Assembly: GCA_017458225.1 (NCBI GenBank)
Contig: JAFTFX010000034.1
Location: 1 to 58,969, forward strand
Reading direction: 5' to 3'
DNA length: 58,969 nucleotides
Source of the DNA: Prevotella sp.
Lineage (GTDB): Bacteria > Bacteroidota > Bacteroidia > Bacteroidales > Bacteroidaceae
In this document: positions 45,744 through 53,657 of the stretch, in pieces
How positions within the stretch are numbered: the stretch's first letter is position 1
Layout: each line of letters opens with the position of its first letter
The notes under the pieces: model-generated
The model's database searches: none
What the model was told of the DNA's origin: nothing
What the model saw: the letters and a program-made list of their open reading frames with translations, nothing else
Program-made: the position numbers and the translations under genes

Positions 45744-48137
45744 ATGAAGTGTTTCACCAAACGTCTGATTCTTACCTTTGCCCTGTTGGCTACCTGCATG
45801 GCAATGTGGTCACAATCGTTCACGCTGAAAGGAAAAGTGAGCGATGGCGATGGTAATGCATTGGAACTGGCCACCGTGAGTTGTCTGGAACAAGGCAAAG
45901 TGACGATGACCAACCTGAAGGGCGAATACTCCATGCAGTTGCATTCGGCCGACTCCGTCGTAATCAAGTTCTCCATGGTGGGCTATAAGACGAAAACGAA
46001 GGTGCTGAAGAACCCGCGAACGACCCAAACTATCCAAATCACCCTGCAACCAATGGACGAACTGGGCGAGGTGGTGGTTACTGAGAGGCGCAAGCAGACC
46101 AGTCAGATGGAGCAGCTGGATCTGAAAGATGCCAAGTCGTCGCCCTCAGCCAGCGGCAATGCCGTTGAAGAGCTGATTCAGCAGCAGGCCGGTGTTTCCT
46201 CTCATAACGAGTTGTCGTCGCAATACAACGTTCGAGGCGGTTCGTTCGATGAGAATTCTGTATATATAAATAATGTGGAGGTCTATCGTCCGCTGCTCAT
46301 CCGAAGCGGACAGCAAGAAGGCTTGTCAGTCATCAATCCCGATATGGTGGAACGGGTCAGTTTCTCCAGCGGCGGATTCCCTGCCAAGTATGGCGACAAG
46401 ATGTCGTCAGCACTCGATATCACCTACAAACGGCCGAAGAAGTTTGAGGCATCGGCTATGGGTTCCCTGTTGGGCGGAAGTGCCTATGTGGGCATGAGCA
46501 ACAAGAAATTCTCGATGAGTCACGGCGTGCGCTACAAGACCAACCGCTACCTGTTGGGGTCTTTAGAAACTACAGGAGAGTATCGGCCAAACTTCCTTGA
46601 TTATCAAACGAATATAACCTATGAGCCCAACCGCCGGTGGACTTTCAACTTCATCGGAAACATCTCAGAGAACCACTATAACTTCAAGCCGATAGATCGC
46701 AACACATCGTTTGGAACGCTGACCGATGTAAAGTCGTTCAAAGTGTATTTCGACGGTCAGGAGAAAGACGTGTTCCGCACATTCTTCGGAACAGCCAGCA
46801 TCACGCGCCATCTGGGCGACTCCACCCACGTGCGCCTGCTGTGGTCAGCTTTCCGCACCAAAGAGAAGGAATGCTACGACATTCAAGGACAATACTGGCT
46901 CGACGAGACCCAATCGACGGAAAATCTGGGCGTGGGCACCTATATGGAACATGCACGCAACTATCTCACCGCTAACGTGCAGAGCCTGAAACTGATGGTT
47001 GAAAAGAAACTGAAGCGTCACGACATTGAGGGTGCTCTGACCATCAAATGGGAACACATCAAAGAACAGAACCGCGAATGGGAAATGCGCGATTCCAGCG
47101 GCTACTCTGTTCCCCACAAGGAAGACCGCTTGGACCTTATCTACACACTGGCCTCCAAAAACGACATCAGTTCGCGCCGCTATGAAGGCTATCTGCAGGA
47201 CGTTGTGAAATGGGCGACAGGCGCTGCCGACGATGAAACAGCGACTTTTTACACACTGACCTATGGCTTAAGATTCTCCCATTGGACCTTCAGCCGCGAG
47301 ACAACCGTTTCGCCCCGTGCTTCTCTGGCCATCGTTCCTGCATGGAACAACGACCTGACTTTCCGTTTTGCCACAGGCCTTTACTATCAGGCACCGTTCT
47401 ATAAAGAGTTCAGAGACACCACCTCGCAGGTGAACAACGTGACCGTTGCCACGCTGAACAACAAGATCAAGAGCCAGCGCTCGCTGCAGTTCATTGCAGC
47501 TGCCGACTATCGCTTCCGCATGATCAACAGGCCGTTCAAGTTCACTGCCGAAGCCTACTACAAAGCCTTGTCGAACATTATTCCCTATAACGTGCAGAAC
47601 GTGAAGGTGACCTACTACGGGCAGAATCTCACTTCAGGACACTCTATGGGCCTCGACCTGAAGCTCTTCGGCGAGTTTGTGCCTGGCACCGACTCTTGGA
47701 TCACCTTCTCGCTGATGCGGAGTCGACAGAAGTTTAACGGCCAGTGGGTGCCGATGCCTACCGACCAGCGCTATGCCATCAATCTTCACTTCACCGACTA
47801 CTTCCCTGGAACCACCCGATGGAAGATGACCCTGCGACTGGCCTATGCTGACGGCCTGCCTTTTGGCGCTCCCCACCGAGGACTCGAACAACAGAACTTC
47901 CGCGCGCCGGCCTACAAACGCGCCGATATCGGTATGAGCTATCTGGCATACAAAAACGAAAGACCGTCAACCTACAACCTCAAGAACGTATGGGTGGGAC
48001 TTGACTGTCTGAACTTGTTTGGCATTTCGAACGTCAACTCCTACTACTGGGTGACCGATGTCACTAATCGTCAGTGGGCCGTCCCCAATTATCTGACGGG
48101 AAGAATGATTAACGGCAAAGTGATTGTAGAGTTTTAA
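45744..48137 (+). CDS. TonB-dependent outer-membrane receptor
   Basis: The 797-residue protein has a signal peptide (MKCFTKRLILTFALLATCMAMWSQ), a carboxypeptidase-regulatory-like domain (about 27-105, GKVSDGDGNALELATVSC) and a TonB plug (about 130-230, SSQYNVRGGSFDENSVYINNVEV, SSGGFPAKYGDKMSSAL), followed by a beta-barrel ending in the aromatic-rich GKVIVEF. It imports an unknown ligand with TonB energy. No SusD-like partner or other transport gene is adjacent, so a SUS-type glycan role is not supported. ATG at 45744 gives the signal peptide. Confidence 0.9.
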   Translation: MKCFTKRLILTFALLATCMAMWSQSFTLKGKVSDGDGNALELATVSCLEQGKVTMTNLKGEYSMQLHSADSVVIKFSMVGYKTKTKVLKNPRTTQTIQITLQPMDELGEVVVTERRKQTSQMEQLDLKDAKSSPSASGNAVEELIQQQAGVSSHNELSSQYNVRGGSFDENSVYINNVEVYRPLLIRSGQQEGLSVINPDMVERVSFSSGGFPAKYGDKMSSALDITYKRPKKFEASAMGSLLGGSAYVGMSNKKFSMSHGVRYKTNRYLLGSLETTGEYRPNFLDYQTNITYEPNRRWTFNFIGNISENHYNFKPIDRNTSFGTLTDVKSFKVYFDGQEKDVFRTFFGTASITRHLGDSTHVRLLWSAFRTKEKECYDIQGQYWLDETQSTENLGVGTYMEHARNYLTANVQSLKLMVEKKLKRHDIEGALTIKWEHIKEQNREWEMRDSSGYSVPHKEDRLDLIYTLASKNDISSRRYEGYLQDVVKWATGAADDETATFYTLTYGLRFSHWTFSRETTVSPRASLAIVPAWNNDLTFRFATGLYYQAPFYKEFRDTTSQVNNVTVATLNNKIKSQRSLQFIAAADYRFRMINRPFKFTAEAYYKALSNIIPYNVQNVKVTYYGQNLTSGHSMGLDLKLFGEFVPGTDSWITFSLMRSRQKFNGQWVPMPTDQRYAINLHFTDYFPGTTRWKMTLRLAYADGLPFGAPHRGLEQQNFRAPAYKRADIGMSYLAYKNERPSTYNLKNVWVGLDCLNLFGISNVNSYYWVTDVTNRQWAVPNYLTGRMINGKVIVEF

Positions 48138-48169
48138 TGCTAAAATTTTGGTATAATGGAAATAATTCG

Positions 48170-48177
48170 TATCTTTG
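48170..48177 (+). promoter_or_regulatory. -7 box (TATCTTTG) of the mce-mmd unit
   Basis: TATCTTTG lies 69 nt before the mce ATG. Confidence 0.6.
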
Positions 48178-48246
48178 CACCCGTTATACCTTATTTATAA
48201 GCAGACGCTAAACAGAAAAATATTGAATATTCAAATTTAAACCATT

Positions 48247-48657
48247 ATGAAGATTTCACACATTGAGCACTTGGGCATTGCTGTCCAGAGCATCGAAGAA
48301 AGCCTGCCGTTCTTTCAGGACGTGCTGGGGCTGGAGTGTTATGCAACCGAAGTTGTAGAGGACCAGAAGGTGAAGACAGCCTTCCTGCGCTGTGGCGAAG
48401 TAAAGCTGGAGCTGCTAGAGCCGACAAGCCCCGAGAGCACCATTCAGAAGTGGCTCGACAAAGGCAACAAGGGTGTACACCATGTAGCATTCTGCATCGA
48501 AGACGGCGTTGCCAACGCTTTGGCTGAAGTCAGCGAGAAGGGTGTCCGCCTTATCGACCAGGCTCCTCGCAAGGGTGCCGAAGGTCTGAACATCGCTTTC
48601 CTGCATCCGAAGTCAACTGCAGGCGTGCTGACCGAACTGTGCGAGCATCCTGAGTAA
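48247..48657 (+). CDS. mce: Methylmalonyl-CoA epimerase
   Basis: This small vicinal-oxygen-chelate enzyme interconverts (R)- and (S)-methylmalonyl-CoA. The 136-residue protein has ISHIEHLGIAVQSIEES, the metal ligands in KLELLEP and HHVAFCIED, and FLHPKSTAGVLTELCE at the C-terminus, diagnostic for this family. It begins the succinate-to-propionate branch with mmdA and mmdC downstream. Confidence 0.95.
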   Translation: MKISHIEHLGIAVQSIEESLPFFQDVLGLECYATEVVEDQKVKTAFLRCGEVKLELLEPTSPESTIQKWLDKGNKGVHHVAFCIEDGVANALAEVSEKGVRLIDQAPRKGAEGLNIAFLHPKSTAGVLTELCEHPE

Positions 48658-48666
48658 AAAGGCTGG

Positions 48667-48714
48667 AATAACGACATCACGTAAAAACGAAACAACGTAA
48701 TAACGAAAGAAATA
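48667..48714 (+). repeat. 8-nt tandem array between mce and mmdA
   Basis: Six 8-mers of the type AAtAACGa run from 48667 to 48714 and end 4 nt before the mmdA ATG. Confidence 0.6.
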
Positions 48715-48718
48715 AACA

Positions 48719-50284
48719 ATGTCAAAACAATTAGAAAAGATTAAGCAGCTCATCGAGAAGCGCGAACAAGCCCGTCTCGGTGGTGGTGAGAAAGCCATTC
48801 AGAAGCAGCATGAGCGTGGCAAATACACGGCCCGCGAGCGTATTGAAATGCTCCTCGACGAGGGCTCGTTCGAGGAATACGACATGTTCAAGGAACACCG
48901 TTGCCACAACTTCGGTATGGAGAAGAAGCAGTTCCCGGGCGACGGTGTGGTTGCCGGTAGCGGAACCATCGAAGGCCGTCTGGTCTTCGTGTTCGCACAA
49001 GACTTCACCGTACATGCCGGCTCGCTCTCTGAGACCATGAGCCAGAAGATCTGTAAGGTGATGGATATGGCCATGAAGATGGGAGCCCCCGTCATCGGCA
49101 TCAACGACTCGGGTGGTGCCCGTATTCAGGAAGGCATCAACGCTCTGGCCGGCTATGCCGAGATCTTCGAGCGCAACATTTTGGCTTCAGGTGTTATTCC
49201 GCAGATTAGCGGCATCTTCGGTCCTTGCGCAGGTGGCGCTGTATACAGCCCTGCACTGACCGACTTCACGCTGATGATGGAAGGCACCAGCTATATGTTC
49301 CTCACTGGCCCGAAAGTGGTGAAGACCGTTACGGGCGAGGACATTGACCAGGAACACCTGGGCGGTGCATCAGTACACGCCACGAAGAGCGGTGTCACCC
49401 ACTTCACGGCAAAGACTGAGGAGGAAGGCATCCAGATGCTGAAAACGCTGCTGTCGTATATTCCTTCGAACAACATGGAGGTGGCTCCTCGCAAGAAGTG
49501 CGACGACCCCATCAACCGCATGGAAGATGCGCTGAACGAGATTATTCCTGAGAACCCCAACGAGGCCTACGACATGTACAAGGTCATCGCCGCAATCACC
49601 GACAACGGTGAGTTCTTCGAGGTGCAGCCTAAGTTTGCCAAGAACATCATCGTGGGCTTTGCCCGTTTCAACGGTCAAAGCGTAGGTATCGTGGCCAACC
49701 AGCCCTCTTGCTATGCTGGTGTGCTCGACGTGAATGCTTCGCGCAAGGGTGCCCGCTTCGTCCGTTTCTGCGATGCCTTCAATATCCCCATCGTTTCGCT
49801 GGTCGACGTTCCCGGCTTCCTGCCCGGTACAGGTCAGGAGTACAACGCCGTCATCCTGCACGGAGCTCAGCTGCTCTACGCCTATGGTGAGGCCACAGTG
49901 CCCAAGATCACCGTTACACTGCGCAAGTCGTATGGTGGTTCTCACATCGTGATGGGCTCGAAGCAGCTGCACACCGACCTGAACTATGCATGGCCTTCGG
50001 CTGAGATCGCCGTGATGGGTGCCAGTGGTGCTGCCGCCGTTCTCTATGCCAAGGAGGCTAAGGCTAAGAAAGAAGCAGGCGAGGACGTGAAGGCCTTCAT
50101 CGCCGAAAAGGAAGACGAGTACAACGAGCTCTTCGCCAATCCTTATCAGGCAGCCAAGTACGGCTATATCGACGATGTCATCGAGCCGCGCAACACGCGC
50201 TTCCGCATCTGCCGTGCTCTGGCACAGCTCGCCACCAAGCGCGATGCCCTGCCTGCCAAGAAACATGGTAACATTCCGATGTAA
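48719..50284 (+). CDS. mmdA: Methylmalonyl-CoA decarboxylase alpha subunit (carboxyltransferase)
   Basis: The 521-residue biotin-dependent carboxyltransferase has [39 protein letters not shown], GVPViGI-like [34 protein letters not shown] and [25 protein letters not shown]. It transfers CO2 from methylmalonyl-CoA to biotin on MmdC; with a membrane beta subunit this drives sodium export during propionate formation. Propionyl-CoA carboxylase beta chains look alike, but the downstream MmdC-type carrier and small subunit favour the decarboxylase. Confidence 0.9.
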   Translation: MSKQLEKIKQLIEKREQARLGGGEKAIQKQHERGKYTARERIEMLLDEGSFEEYDMFKEHRCHNFGMEKKQFPGDGVVAGSGTIEGRLVFVFAQDFTVHAGSLSETMSQKICKVMDMAMKMGAPVIGINDSGGARIQEGINALAGYAEIFERNILASGVIPQISGIFGPCAGGAVYSPALTDFTLMMEGTSYMFLTGPKVVKTVTGEDIDQEHLGGASVHATKSGVTHFTAKTEEEGIQMLKTLLSYIPSNNMEVAPRKKCDDPINRMEDALNEIIPENPNEAYDMYKVIAAITDNGEFFEVQPKFAKNIIVGFARFNGQSVGIVANQPSCYAGVLDVNASRKGARFVRFCDAFNIPIVSLVDVPGFLPGTGQEYNAVILHGAQLLYAYGEATVPKITVTLRKSYGGSHIVMGSKQLHTDLNYAWPSAEIAVMGASGAAAVLYAKEAKAKKEAGEDVKAFIAEKEDEYNELFANPYQAAKYGYIDDVIEPRNTRFRICRALAQLATKRDALPAKKHGNIPM

Positions 50285-50291
50285 TAGCCGA

Positions 50292-50347
50292 AATATCGAG
50301 ATATTGAAACATTGAAATATCGAGATATCGAAATAACGAAATATCGA
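50292..50347 (+). repeat. 8-nt tandem array between mmdA and the small subunit gene
   Basis: Seven consecutive 8-mers of the type RATATCGA fill the spacer from 50292 to 50347, just before the ATG at 50354. Confidence 0.8.
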
Positions 50348-50353
50348 AAAAAT

Positions 50354-50503
50354 ATGAAGAACGAAGTTTATGCTGCCATAGCAATGGCTCTGCATGAGCA
50401 TCTGGGAAACAACGTTCACGACGTGGAGCCCGGCATCATCACGATTGCCGAGCATCCCACGCAGTGGAACGGCTATGCTCAGACCATGACAGCTCACCCG
50501 TAA
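50354..50503 (+). CDS. Small decarboxylase-associated protein (OadG/MmdD C-terminal-like)
   Basis: This 49-residue protein begins MKNEVYAAIAMALHEHLG and continues GIITIAEHPTQWNGYAQTM. The EVYAAIAMAL helix and the TIxxxxTQW strand resemble the soluble C-terminal tail of OadG/MmdD subunits of sodium-pumping decarboxylases, but the membrane helix of those subunits is absent. It lies between mmdA and mmdC, where such a gene is usual in Bacteroidota. It probably helps bind the alpha subunit. Function is inferred from position and short similarity only. Confidence 0.65.
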   Translation: MKNEVYAAIAMALHEHLGNNVHDVEPGIITIAEHPTQWNGYAQTMTAHP

Positions 50504-50514
50504 ATCTAAAGACA

Positions 50515-50949
50515 ATGAAAGAATACAAGTATACCATTAACGGTACGAAATATGAGGTTGCCGTTGGCGACATCGAAGAGAACATCGTGACCGTAACCGT
50601 GAACGGCGAAGACTTCAAAGTGGAAATGGAGAAGCCCGCCGAGCCAGAGAAGAAGAAGCCCGTGCTGGGCAAGCCTACTACTGCCGCTGCAGTGTCCGAT
50701 GCTTCTCCATCGGACAACAAGGCTGCCGTCAATAAGAACAATGCCATCAAGGCTCCGCTGCCTGGTGTCATCACCGACATCAAGGTGGCCGTGGGCGACG
50801 AAGTACAGGTGGGTGACACCGTCGTTGTGCTCGAAGCTATGAAGATGGCCAACAACCTGCAGGCTGAAAAGGCAGGCAAAGTGACTGCCATCTGCGTGAA
50901 GATCGGCGAGAGCGTGATGGAAGACGATGCTCTGGTCGTGATTGAGTAA
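50515..50949 (+). CDS. mmdC: Biotin carboxyl carrier subunit of methylmalonyl-CoA decarboxylase
   Basis: The 144-residue protein has an N-terminal beta region, a flexible Ala/Pro/Lys linker (about 40-75) and a biotinyl domain with the VLEAMKM motif; Lys110 is the biotin site. It carries CO2 between MmdA and the membrane subunit. ATG at 50515 matches homologues starting MKEYKYTING. The next gene should be the membrane subunit mmdB, but instead a methylase fragment overlaps its stop codon. Confidence 0.92.
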   Translation: MKEYKYTINGTKYEVAVGDIEENIVTVTVNGEDFKVEMEKPAEPEKKKPVLGKPTTAAAVSDASPSDNKAAVNKNNAIKAPLPGVITDIKVAVGDEVQVGDTVVVLEAMKMANNLQAEKAGKVTAICVKIGESVMEDDALVVIE

Positions 50950-52255
50950 CCACTTGAACAGAGCCTCTAAACATTTCGACCTTGAACAGAACCTCTATAT
51001 TGAGGGCGACAATCTTGAGGCGTTAAAACTGCTTCGGCAGGATTATCGCGACAAGGTCAAGCTCATCTATATTGATCCGCCCTACAACACCGGCCATCAA
51101 TTTGTCTATTCCGACAAATTCACGAGTCAGCAATGGGGTTCTATGATGCTCCATCGTCTCGAAGCAGCGCGAGAACTGCTGAGCGACGATGGAGCCATCT
51201 TCATTTCCATCGACCAGCACGAAATGATCCGTCTCGTCGGCATCTGCGACGAAGTGTTCGGAAGCGTCAACCGTGTGGCCATCATCTCAGTTATTAACAA
51301 TCTGAAAGGCCGCTCCGACAATGCTTTCTTTGCCACCTGCCACGAGTTTCTACTCGTCTACGCAAAAGCTGTTGACAAGCTGTCAATCACAGGATTCCCG
51401 TTGAGCGACGATGAAGTCAACGACGAATACGACCAGCAAGACGAAATAGGCCGTTACAAACTGATAGGATTCAGGAAGACCGGCAGAGCGTGGAAGCGCG
51501 AAGAGCGTCCCAACATGTTCTACCCTGTACTGTTCAAGAATCAACAGTTCAGCACTCTCCCACCCCACGAGCTGGTTCAACTCTACGACGAGCAGCGCGG
51601 CACGTTCAACGATGCCTATTTGCTGGCCCTCACGGAACGCTGCCAACGACAAGGATTTCAGGTCATTTGGCCAAAGAACGAGCAAGGAGTCTATGGCAGA
51701 TGGCGCTGGGGCATTGAGACTTTCCTTGCCCAAAAGGACAGTCATTTGGCCCTGAATGCCGCAGGAACGCTGTGCACCAAGATGCGAGCCACACTGGAAA
51801 ACGGGCAGTTGCGGATGAAAGCCGCAAAGACCGTGTGGTATAAGCCCGACTATGACACGGGCAGTGCCGCCCGACAACTGGCAACGCTGATGGGACGGGC
51901 CGACCTGTTTGAGAATCCGAAATCGCTCACGTTCATCGCCGATATCATAAAGATTGCCACTCGCAAAGACAGCATCGTACTCGACTTCTTCTCCGGTTCG
52001 TCGACGACAGCCCACGCGGTGATGCAGCAGAATGCCGAAGATGGCGGATGTCGCAAATTCATCATGGTGCAACGCCCAGACCCTACAGCCACAGGGAGTG
52101 CTGCCCGTCAGGCAGGCTATCACACCATCTGCGAGATTGGCGAAGAACGTATTCGTCGAAGCGGTCAGCTAATTCTGGCCAAACAGAAAGAACGAGGTGA
52201 CACTCAGCTTATCAACACCGTCTTTCGCATTGAGAAACTTCCACAATCGCATTGA
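50942..52255 (+). pseudogene. Type III restriction-modification DNA methyltransferase (Mod), truncated at both ends
   Basis: The frame encodes the core of a beta-class N6-adenine methylase: LYIEGDNLEALKLLRQDY, the catalytic IYIDPPYNTG, LLSDDGAIFISIDQHE and the SAM-binding VLDFFSGSSTTAHAVM near the C-terminus. Type III Mod proteins usually have about 600 residues with about 90 before IEGDN; here only about 18 precede it, without an ATG (first candidates are TTG at 50942 or 50954, overlapping or abutting mmdC). At the other end the protein stops at VFRIEKLPQSH, where relatives continue. The last codons lie inside a 22-nt array. No res gene is nearby. It is most likely a remnant, though a short functional methylase cannot be excluded. 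Confidence 0.65.
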
Positions 52256-52335
52256 GAAACTTTTACAATCACACTGAAATACTAACAGGATTGCAATGAA
52301 ATTCTGACAGAATTGCAGTGAGATTCCTAAACGAA
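52226..52335 (+). repeat. 22-nt tandem array at the end of the Mod fragment
   Basis: Five exact 22-nt steps start at 52226, 52248, 52270, 52292 and 52314. Units 1 and 2 begin CGCATTGAGAAACTT and differ at two positions; later units diverge but keep the TGA(g/a)A and ACA(g/a) core. The Mod reading frame ends at 52255 inside unit 2. Confidence 0.85.
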
Positions 52336-52350
52336 CAGACAGGAACACAA

Positions 52351-53532
52351 ATGACAAAGAAACGAACAGCAGTCATAGGCGGAGGCGCTGCTGGCTTTTT
52401 TGCAGCCATCAATCTGAAAGAGATGATGCCCGAGATGGAGGTCACCATCCTGGAAGGCGGCAGCAAAGTACTTCGCAAGGTGGAAATCTCAGGCGGCGGA
52501 CGCTGCAACTGCACGAATACCTTTGCCGACGTGAAAGACCTCTCGGCGGTCTATCCTCGTGGCCATCGGCTGATGAAACGGCTGTTCAAGGGCTTCAACC
52601 AGCGTGATGCCTACGAATGGTTCGAGCGTCACGGCGTGCGACTGACCATTCAAGACGACCAATGCGTGTTTCCCTTTTCGCAAGATTCGCACACCATCAT
52701 CAACCTCTTTTTGGCAGAAGCCGGCAAACGGGGCATCACGATTGAAACAGGCCGGAAAATCAATTCACTGAACGAACTCGACGATTTCGATTTCATCATC
52801 GTCACGACAGGCGGAAGCCCCAAAGCGGAAAACTTGCAATGGCTTCAGCATGAAATAGTTAAGCCCGTTCCTTCACTTTTCACTTTCACTATTAAAGATG
52901 CGTCTTTACACAATCTTATGGGCACTGTCGTCGAAGATGCCAGCGTGCATTTTCCTGGCACTAAATTGCGTAGCAGCGGCCCACTGCTCATCACTCATTG
53001 GGGTATGAGCGGCCCCGCAATTCTGAAGCTATCCAGCTATGGTGCCCGCCTGCTGGCCGACAATCACTATCATCTTCCATTGAGCGTGAACTGGACGAAT
53101 AGCACCGAGGCAAACGTGAAGGAAGAGCTCTGCAACATCATGCAACAGCACGCGCAGAAACAGATTACAACCATTCGTCCTTTAGGGCTCCCCACCCGTC
53201 TTTGGCAATATGTCGCCGAAAAGAGTCTGGGCGAGCGATCGGCCTATCGCTGGAAGGATCTGAATCAGAAAGAACTGAACCGACTTGTGAACACACTGAC
53301 CAACGACAACTATCAGATAGCCGGCCGCGCAGCTTTCAAAGAAGAGTTTGTTACCTGTGGCGGCATTTCACTATCAGCAGTGAACCCCTCCACTTTGGAA
53401 AGCAAGACCCGACCCAACATTTTCTTCGCCGGCGAAGTGCTTGATATTGACGGAGTGACTGGCGGTTTCAACTTCCAAGCAGCCTGGACAACAGCTTACA
53501 CCGTAGCGACTGCCATCAAAAACAAGCTATAA
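52351..53532 (+). CDS. HI0933/BaiN-like NAD(P)/FAD-dependent flavoprotein
   Basis: The 393-residue protein has the FAD-binding AVIGGGAAGFFAAI at the N-terminus, KVEISGGGRCNCTN, PRGHRLMKRLF, TTGGSP, HWGMSGPAIL and the C-terminal FAGEVLDIDGVTGGFNFQAAW, all typical of the HI0933 (YhiN) family. BaiN-type members are proposed bile-acid dehydrogenases, but most members have no known substrate. The start is ATG at 52351; the open frame upstream is only array sequence. Confidence 0.88.
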   Translation: MTKKRTAVIGGGAAGFFAAINLKEMMPEMEVTILEGGSKVLRKVEISGGGRCNCTNTFADVKDLSAVYPRGHRLMKRLFKGFNQRDAYEWFERHGVRLTIQDDQCVFPFSQDSHTIINLFLAEAGKRGITIETGRKINSLNELDDFDFIIVTTGGSPKAENLQWLQHEIVKPVPSLFTFTIKDASLHNLMGTVVEDASVHFPGTKLRSSGPLLITHWGMSGPAILKLSSYGARLLADNHYHLPLSVNWTNSTEANVKEELCNIMQQHAQKQITTIRPLGLPTRLWQYVAEKSLGERSAYRWKDLNQKELNRLVNTLTNDNYQIAGRAAFKEEFVTCGGISLSAVNPSTLESKTRPNIFFAGEVLDIDGVTGGFNFQAAWTTAYTVATAIKNKL

Positions 53533-53580
53533 TTTTTGCAAGAAATGCATGCATTTAGGCATCATTTCAAAAAAAATGCG

Positions 53581-53588
53581 TACATTTG
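53581..53588 (+). promoter_or_regulatory. -7 box (TACATTTG) of the RelA-like gene
   Basis: TACATTTG followed by CAC lies 70 nt before ATG at 53658. Upstream is the 14-nt palindrome AAATGCATGCATTT (about 53542-53555). Confidence 0.55.
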
Positions 53589-53657
53589 CACGCAAAACGT
53601 ATATGCGAACACGATATTCGCAATACAAAGAAAAAGAACCAAGACAAGTGTAAGCAC

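Noticed and set aside
45726-45856. ATG-started frame overlapping the TonB receptor start
   Set aside because: It is out of frame with the receptor; the receptor start at 45744 gives a good signal peptide and conserved domains.
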